Assembly: GCA_014871385.1 (NCBI GenBank)
Contig: CM026426.1
Location: forward strand, 47,111,611 to 47,175,610
Length of the DNA stretch: 64,000 nucleotides
DNA from: Ceratodon purpureus
Lineage: Eukaryota > Streptophyta > Bryopsida > Pseudoditrichales > Ditrichaceae
Reading direction: 5' to 3'
The notes under the pieces are model-generated. The model worked only from the letters and a program-made list of their open reading frames with translations. It did not search any database and was not told the DNA's origin. Position 1 is the first letter of the stretch. Each line of letters begins with the position of its first letter. Made by a program: the position numbers and the translations under genes. Below, piece by piece: positions 59,155-64,000 of the stretch.

Positions 59155-60823
59155 GCGGACTTATTAAACTCGATCAGTGCTTGTCATTCTGGCACTACCG
59201 CTTCCGCCAGTGGGGGGGATTCATGACCACAGTATGATTTCTCGACTCTCTTTTGATTTTATTTGATACTGTTTTACTATCCCTAACCTACAAAACTCCA
59301 ATCGTTGAATTCAACGGCTTTTACTGTCTAAATTGCATAAATTCACGGAAGAAGAACTCACAGAGATGCCGACCTGCAACCTCGCCAAAATAGTTTATAT
59401 CAAGTGGCTTCAAGCTTCAAGATACAACGGTAACGACCTCTACGATGCCACAGTAGACGATTTCGTTCGGGCATTTCTACAAGTTGTTAACTACTACCAG
59501 TCCCTCAAAGGTGACGTTGGAGAAACATGACCAAAGACGAAGGAACTCAAGCTTAGGATAGCGGAACGCAGAGCGAAAAGAACAGGAAATCCTACATTGC
59601 TCGGAGATCCCATGCTCGATATGCCAGGAGCGGAAGAGTTCTGCACCCGTCAGCCTATCATGCATGGAGCGGAAGTGTTTGGATCACAAAAGCAAAAAGT
59701 TGGCGTTCCCATTGGAGCTGAGGAGGAGTATCATTGCTCAGACAAGACAAAATTCTCTCGTCCGAGAGGCCCAGGACGTGCCGTCAAGACTCGCCTCGTC
59801 CAGATGCCCATCATTGTGGAAGGCAACTCCGAACATGACACTGAGGTATAAGGTATCCAATCTACTGCCTAGGAACTTGAATCCCCCTTACCTTCACGTG
59901 TGAACAAAGCTAGCATTCGCTATGTCAATGCAGTTGAAGAAACCAAGGTCGATGTGAGGGAGTGGCACATTTCGAGACTTCACAAAGCTTCTGCGAAGTG
60001 CTGTTGGGCCCAAAGAGCTGTTACGAAAAAGAAGTGCACTGAGAGAATTGTCAAGGGGCCCAATTGCAGTGCTGCATCGACCTACACCAAGGTTTGAACT
60101 AACGTTTACACAAACACAGCTGAGAGGACGGAGTTCTTCTTCTGCTCCGATAATATTGAGCGCTATGTGAAAGGCACAAGGCGCAAGTGGGTAGCACACT
60201 ACTCGAAGTTCCAGGAAGTGCCCTATATTCCAGAGGTCTGGCCAGTGAAATTAGGTACTAACCTGAAACTCACTGAGATTCTTGCACTCGAAGCAGGAGG
60301 GTTTCAACTTCCGCAGAAGAAGCCGGTCTCCTCAAGACGCCTCTTCTCCTCTGCCCGCCTCCTGCAAACCTCCGTTCGGTGTCAGTTCCTGCATAAGCTA
60401 CCCTAGTAGGAGAGATGGTAAGTTGGTCAAATGCACTGCAACTTGCCCCAACTCGGCGCAGCGACTCTCCATGGGCTCCTCGGAGTCTCTCAAAGCGCGC
60501 CTCCGTTCCGTCACTATGATACCTCACCCGGGCCATGGTTGCATCATTGGGCTAGATTCGAGTGTTGCTCTGCACATCACACTGTACCAGATTACCATCA
60601 GTTCTTACCCTGGTTGCACTTGCCCAGCATTCAAGAAAACAATGACTACTTTCCGAGGCAGGATTCAGTTCACGTACTGCAAGCACATGTACTACATACC
60701 ATTGAAGGTCTGCATCCTTGATCTGAAGCCGAGCTTTTCATCCATGCAACTACCTTTAGCTTCAACGAGGTCAAGCTACTCCTAGAGAGTGGAATCTTGC
60801 GTCACGCCTTGGCGAAGAAGTAG
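59155..60823 (+). pseudogene. MULE transposase copy A, C-terminal part
   Basis: Continues the gene broken at 38644: LIKLDQCLSFWHYRFRQWGG, then an intron (about 59230-59333), KFTEEELTEMPTCNLA, RPRGPGRAV, WHISRLHKASAKCCWAQRA, FCSDNIERYVKGTRRKWVAH and the SWIM finger CTCPAF...YCKHMYY near 60616-60690. The stop at 60821-60823 aligns with that of copy B. TGA at about 59529 and several frame changes show decay. 252 bp separate its stop from that of ORF2. Confidence 0.85.
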
Positions 60824-61074
60824 GTAGCACTCCTTCTTTAGAACTGCCATTTCCACAATGGCCATTGATCACATAGTGAATGATTTTATTAATATACCAT
60901 GTACTAGGTCAGCAATACAGAAGTTGTATTGACTTTTTCATTATAAAGGCTTTGTCGTTCACATTGATTGCATTCTATTTCAATACATTCTATCTTGAAA
61001 TTGTGCACCATATACCTCATATCTCCTGACATGTACCCTTAATTACAACCAATATATACTTGTTATTAGATATC

Positions 61075-61596
61075 CTAATCTTTGAACCTAACACGTTTAG
61101 GTTTGCCCACTACACTATCAGCAGGACCGCCTACCTCTGACTGTACTACAAGACAAAGTACATTTATATTCACTTTTGGTCCCACAGTTGGCAAGTGTCC
61201 TTGGTATGAACGTTTCAACAATGGCCCACCTCCCCGCCTCCAATTCACTGATTCCCTGGAATAGAGTCTCGTTGGGATCTTTCCAACCTTGGAGTATGCA
61301 TGAGGTTGCAAAGGCACATCTGCGTCCTCCTCCAGCACTATGATCTCATTCGAACTTACTGAAGGTGGAAGGTCAACAGTCACATCCGATTGTTCATCCA
61401 CAATCGATTGTTCATCCACAATCGATTGTTCATCCACAATCAATTTTTCATCCACAATCGATTGTTCATCCACATCCATTGTCAAAGGACGCCCTTGGCT
61501 GTTGGCCATCACCTCCTCCTCCTCGACCTCAACACATGGTTGAAATGGGCCAACATCGTCAGCGAGGGAAACAACAATATCTCTGACGTCTTCCAC
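61075..61596 (-). pseudogene. MULE ORF2, copy A
   Basis: 173-codon frame homologous to 44171-44623. The start ATG of copy B is GTG here (61594-61596), so initiation is probably lost. It carries an expansion of five near-identical hexapeptides (SIVDEQ) absent in copy B. The C-terminal half (HAYSKVGKIPT, RRGGGPLLKRSYQGHLP, KPKRVRFKD) is well conserved. Confidence 0.7.
61384..61474 (+). repeat. 18-bp minisatellite in ORF2 copy A
   Basis: Five tandem copies of about CGATTGTTCATCCACAAT. They are in frame and encode the SIVDEQ repeats on the minus strand. Confidence 0.9.
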
Positions 61597-61699
61597 AACC
61601 GCTATCCGCCACTACGGAAAAGAGCTTTACAAAACACCAACACAAAAGAGGAAGAGACATTCCATAATCTTAACTTAGATATATCTGAAGAAGATGCTT

Positions 61700-62496
61700 G
61701 GCGCGTTTGAAAATCGGCATTTCCTTCATTTAAAAGTTGTCACTCTAAACCCTAAACTTAATGAAAAGTAAGAGGGTTGTGCATAAATCATTTAGCATTT
61801 AAAAATTTTAAAAAAAAATAAATAAATAAAAAAAAATGAAAAAATGAAAAAATGAAAAAAAAATAAACGCAAAAAAAAAATATGAAGGTTGAAAATAATA
61901 TGAAAGAGATTAAGAAAATGAAAGAGAAAATTAAATGAAAGACTCTTTCGACCCCATTAACAAGATAGATAGAATAGAGGAAGTTAATAAAAAAAAATAC
62001 AAGATAATTATAATTAAAATTAAATAAAAAAAAAAAGATTAAAGGCACGTAGACTAGAATGGATGAATTCTAGTAATGATGAGAAAATGTTACGATATTA
62101 AAGGTTACTTGGTCCCTCTTAAGAGGTTCAATACCAATACATTTTAAGCAGTAATTTGCATATAAATGTGAGGGGATAAGGGGAATGAATGTATGCCTGA
62201 ACTAGTTAGAGGGAGTTTGAGCATAGTAATTAATGCGCGTCAAAAAATTAATCACCAAGAAAAGAGAAAACAAATTACAAATTCAATGAAAACAGTGTAA
62301 TTAGTCCACGGTTATAGGGTCAATTAAATTACTAAAATAAGATTATTTCTAAAAATATACGAAGAATATTCGAATCTTCTAATTTTGTATTTTATATTTA
62401 GTAAAAAATCTATTTTTAGTTTCAATCCCCCATTTTGTGCTCTCTGCTCTCCAAATCTCCGCTCACCGCTCTCTGCTCACGTACAAGCTACCCCCA
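61700..62496. repeat. Right terminal inverted repeat of MULE A
   Basis: Reverse complement of the left end of MULE B over about 600 bp; the terminal part (62400-62496) has the GCTCTCTGCTC/CCGCTCACCGCTC tandem motifs and ends GTACAAGCTACCCCC. Contains the empty hAT site near 61710. No duplication of flanking DNA can be tested because the left end of the element is gone. Confidence 0.8.
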
Positions 62497-64000
62497 TTGG
62501 ATATCTTAAGATTCAAACATGGTGATAGACATCCGATGCAGCATCTAAAGTGCAGCATTTCTCAACTTCACCTTTAGATAGGGTCTCGGCATTTTTTGAA
62601 GTCGTAGTGGTTTGGCTTCATGGAGCAAGTAAGTTCTCTTAGTTTTTGCATTCTCTATATGACTCCAATTTATTATCATTAACAACTTCTTACCTAATCT
62701 ACGTGCTCTATTGAAGCTCACAAATAAACTCTTTTCAATTGTAGTGCCTAATTGTAGATAAACATGTAGAAATCTTCTTCCATTGTTGCAGATATTGTCC
62801 AAGACAAGTGAAAGCAACAACTCAAGATTTAAAGAAAGCACCTGAATGTAGCAACTATAGACAACTTTGTTTGAACCTTCCTGCAATGTGTGGCGTACTA
62901 CAAGTACCTCAAAGGCAAGTGCCTCCACATTTGACCTTCTAAAAACAAATTGAAGCTTAGAAGTAGTCAAAGTTGGCGGAGGAAACTGGAAATCCTAAAT
63001 TCATCCATAAAGCATTTTTGAAGATGTTAGGCAACCAGAATATCTACACAAAGACTCCTCACCTTGAAGGTAAAGTAGAATTTGTGTCTCTTATAACGAA
63101 ACATGACACAATTTTAAGTTTTGAACACAAATTTCATTAACAAGATTAGCATGTCATGACCGCACATCCAAACAAGATCAACATGCACAAACAACAACCG
63201 CAATCCTTCATGAACTGCGATATTCCTTGAATCTTTGAATTAATTACATCAGGAATAGTTGCTCCTTCAAGCACACCAATTTACTGGTTAATTTTATTGC
63301 TACCAAGTCATTGCATTGGAGGATATTGCATGCGACCCCACCAGATTGCATATTGCATACCCACCAAAGACATCTGCCAAAGTGTGCTTTGATCAACATG
63401 CAATTTTCAAGATGAAGTAAGTTGCCCAGATTGTGCACAACATAAACAATACAATTGCTCCAACCTGCATTAACATGACCAAAAAATACAAGAAGAATAG
63501 GAAGCACTTTATGCAATTCTTCTACTACATTGACAACATAAAACAAGTTGTAAAGGACACTTGCAAAAGTGGTTGATGTCAAGACCGGAGGTTTCAAAGG
63601 TATGGCCTCTTGCATTAGGGACCAACTTACCTTGCAAAGAGATTTTGACCTTTAAAAATGCCCGCTTCACACTTCCACAACGGAAGAGTTCTTGCCAATC
63701 CGGCTCTTTCACGACCACCCATTATTAGTGGACTTATATGTGTACACAACTCTGACATTTCCTAATAAATTCCTTCCTTGCAGATTTAGGAAGAATATTT
63801 GTTGCAACAACAAGACCTTATAACCAAGCATGCCAACAACTATACTTTGGCTCTGTTACTTTAAGGTAGCAAGAGCAAGTCATGCATACTTCTTGCCCTA
63901 ACGCTTAAATGTATCGTATCATTGGAAGCTAGCACACCACCAAAGGTCTAGCAATATTACTTGACAATTGTTTTAGCTAGCTACTTGTACTTGTCTAAAT
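62497..64000. other. Right flank, no recognised gene
   Basis: Open frames on the minus strand (62970-62545 and 63615-63244) encode no motif I recognise. They may be chance frames or remnants of another element that continues past the window. Confidence 0.35.

Larger units (their letters stand above)
34494..62496 (+). mobile_element. MULE copy A, left end truncated, split by nested insertions
   Basis: Two segments of one Mutator-like element: 34494-38644 and 59155-62496. Order: remnant of the long gene (minus strand), transposase (plus), small ORF2 (minus), right terminal inverted repeat (about 61700-62496). Everything from 38645 to 59154 is a later nested insertion. At 34494 homology to intron 1 of the long gene in copy B stops and satellite DNA begins, so the left end is lost. 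The right end reads, on the minus strand, GGGGGTAGCTTGTACGTGAG, matching the left end of copy B. Without the insert, the element segment is about 7.5 kb. Confidence 0.85.

Noticed and set aside
62545..63718. Minus-strand frames of 141, 123 and 69 codons as genes
   Set aside because: No recognisable domain and no splice or start context to support them.

Overview
The window looks like repeat-rich DNA from a eukaryote of the plant lineage (streptophyte). Reasons: Ty3/gypsy Gag-Pol of plant type, GT-AG introns with short AT-rich spacers, hAT and Mutator-like (MULE) transposons, a 200-bp satellite, and no bacterial operon structure. I cannot name the species. No ordinary host housekeeping gene was found; nearly everything recognisable is mobile DNA in various stages of decay.

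Left part (1-14 kb): a decayed coiled-coil reading frame of unknown family; then Ty3/gypsy copy E1 on the minus strand (2118-9481), with one complete LTR but cut inside integrase; then unassigned spacer, a cluster of GTAGGATCCTAC palindromes, and the C-terminal half of a decayed DUF7869-type gene. Middle (14-28 kb): a second copy of the same Ty3/gypsy family, E2 (14099-about 25072, minus strand), with both LTRs (left one truncated), a reverse transcriptase lacking its catalytic core and an integrase lacking two catalytic acids. A small inverted-repeat element abuts it, followed by more palindromes and an N-terminal piece of a DUF7869-type gene. From 28 to 32 kb there is AT-rich DNA without supported genes, then a tandem satellite (32.3-34.5 kb).

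Right part (34.5-62.5 kb) is the most informative: a nested stack. MULE copy A (34494-62496, left end lost) is split inside its transposase gene by a solo LTR with 5-bp duplication GCGGA. That LTR is itself split by a second, about 20-kb MULE (copy B, 38719-58762) with 9-bp duplication GGAAGTGTC. Copy B in turn carries a 4.5-kb hAT-like element (39567-44060) with 8-bp duplication CCGATATT, and the paralogous MULE A shows the empty site.

The MULE family has three genes: a transposase with a zinc-binding N-terminal region, DDE core and SWIM finger; a small basic-tailed protein convergent with it (the position of mudrB in maize MuDR); and a long multi-exon gene divergent from it. The long gene (49190-56450) encodes RNA polymerase II CTD-like heptads, a ParB-like GNHRLSA box and a C-terminal N6/N4-type DNA methyltransferase-like fold. 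Both MULEs carry its first exon, so it is a stable part of the transposon. A transposon-borne ParB-methyltransferase with CTD mimicry is the best candidate here for an undescribed system. The transposases in both copies are now disrupted.
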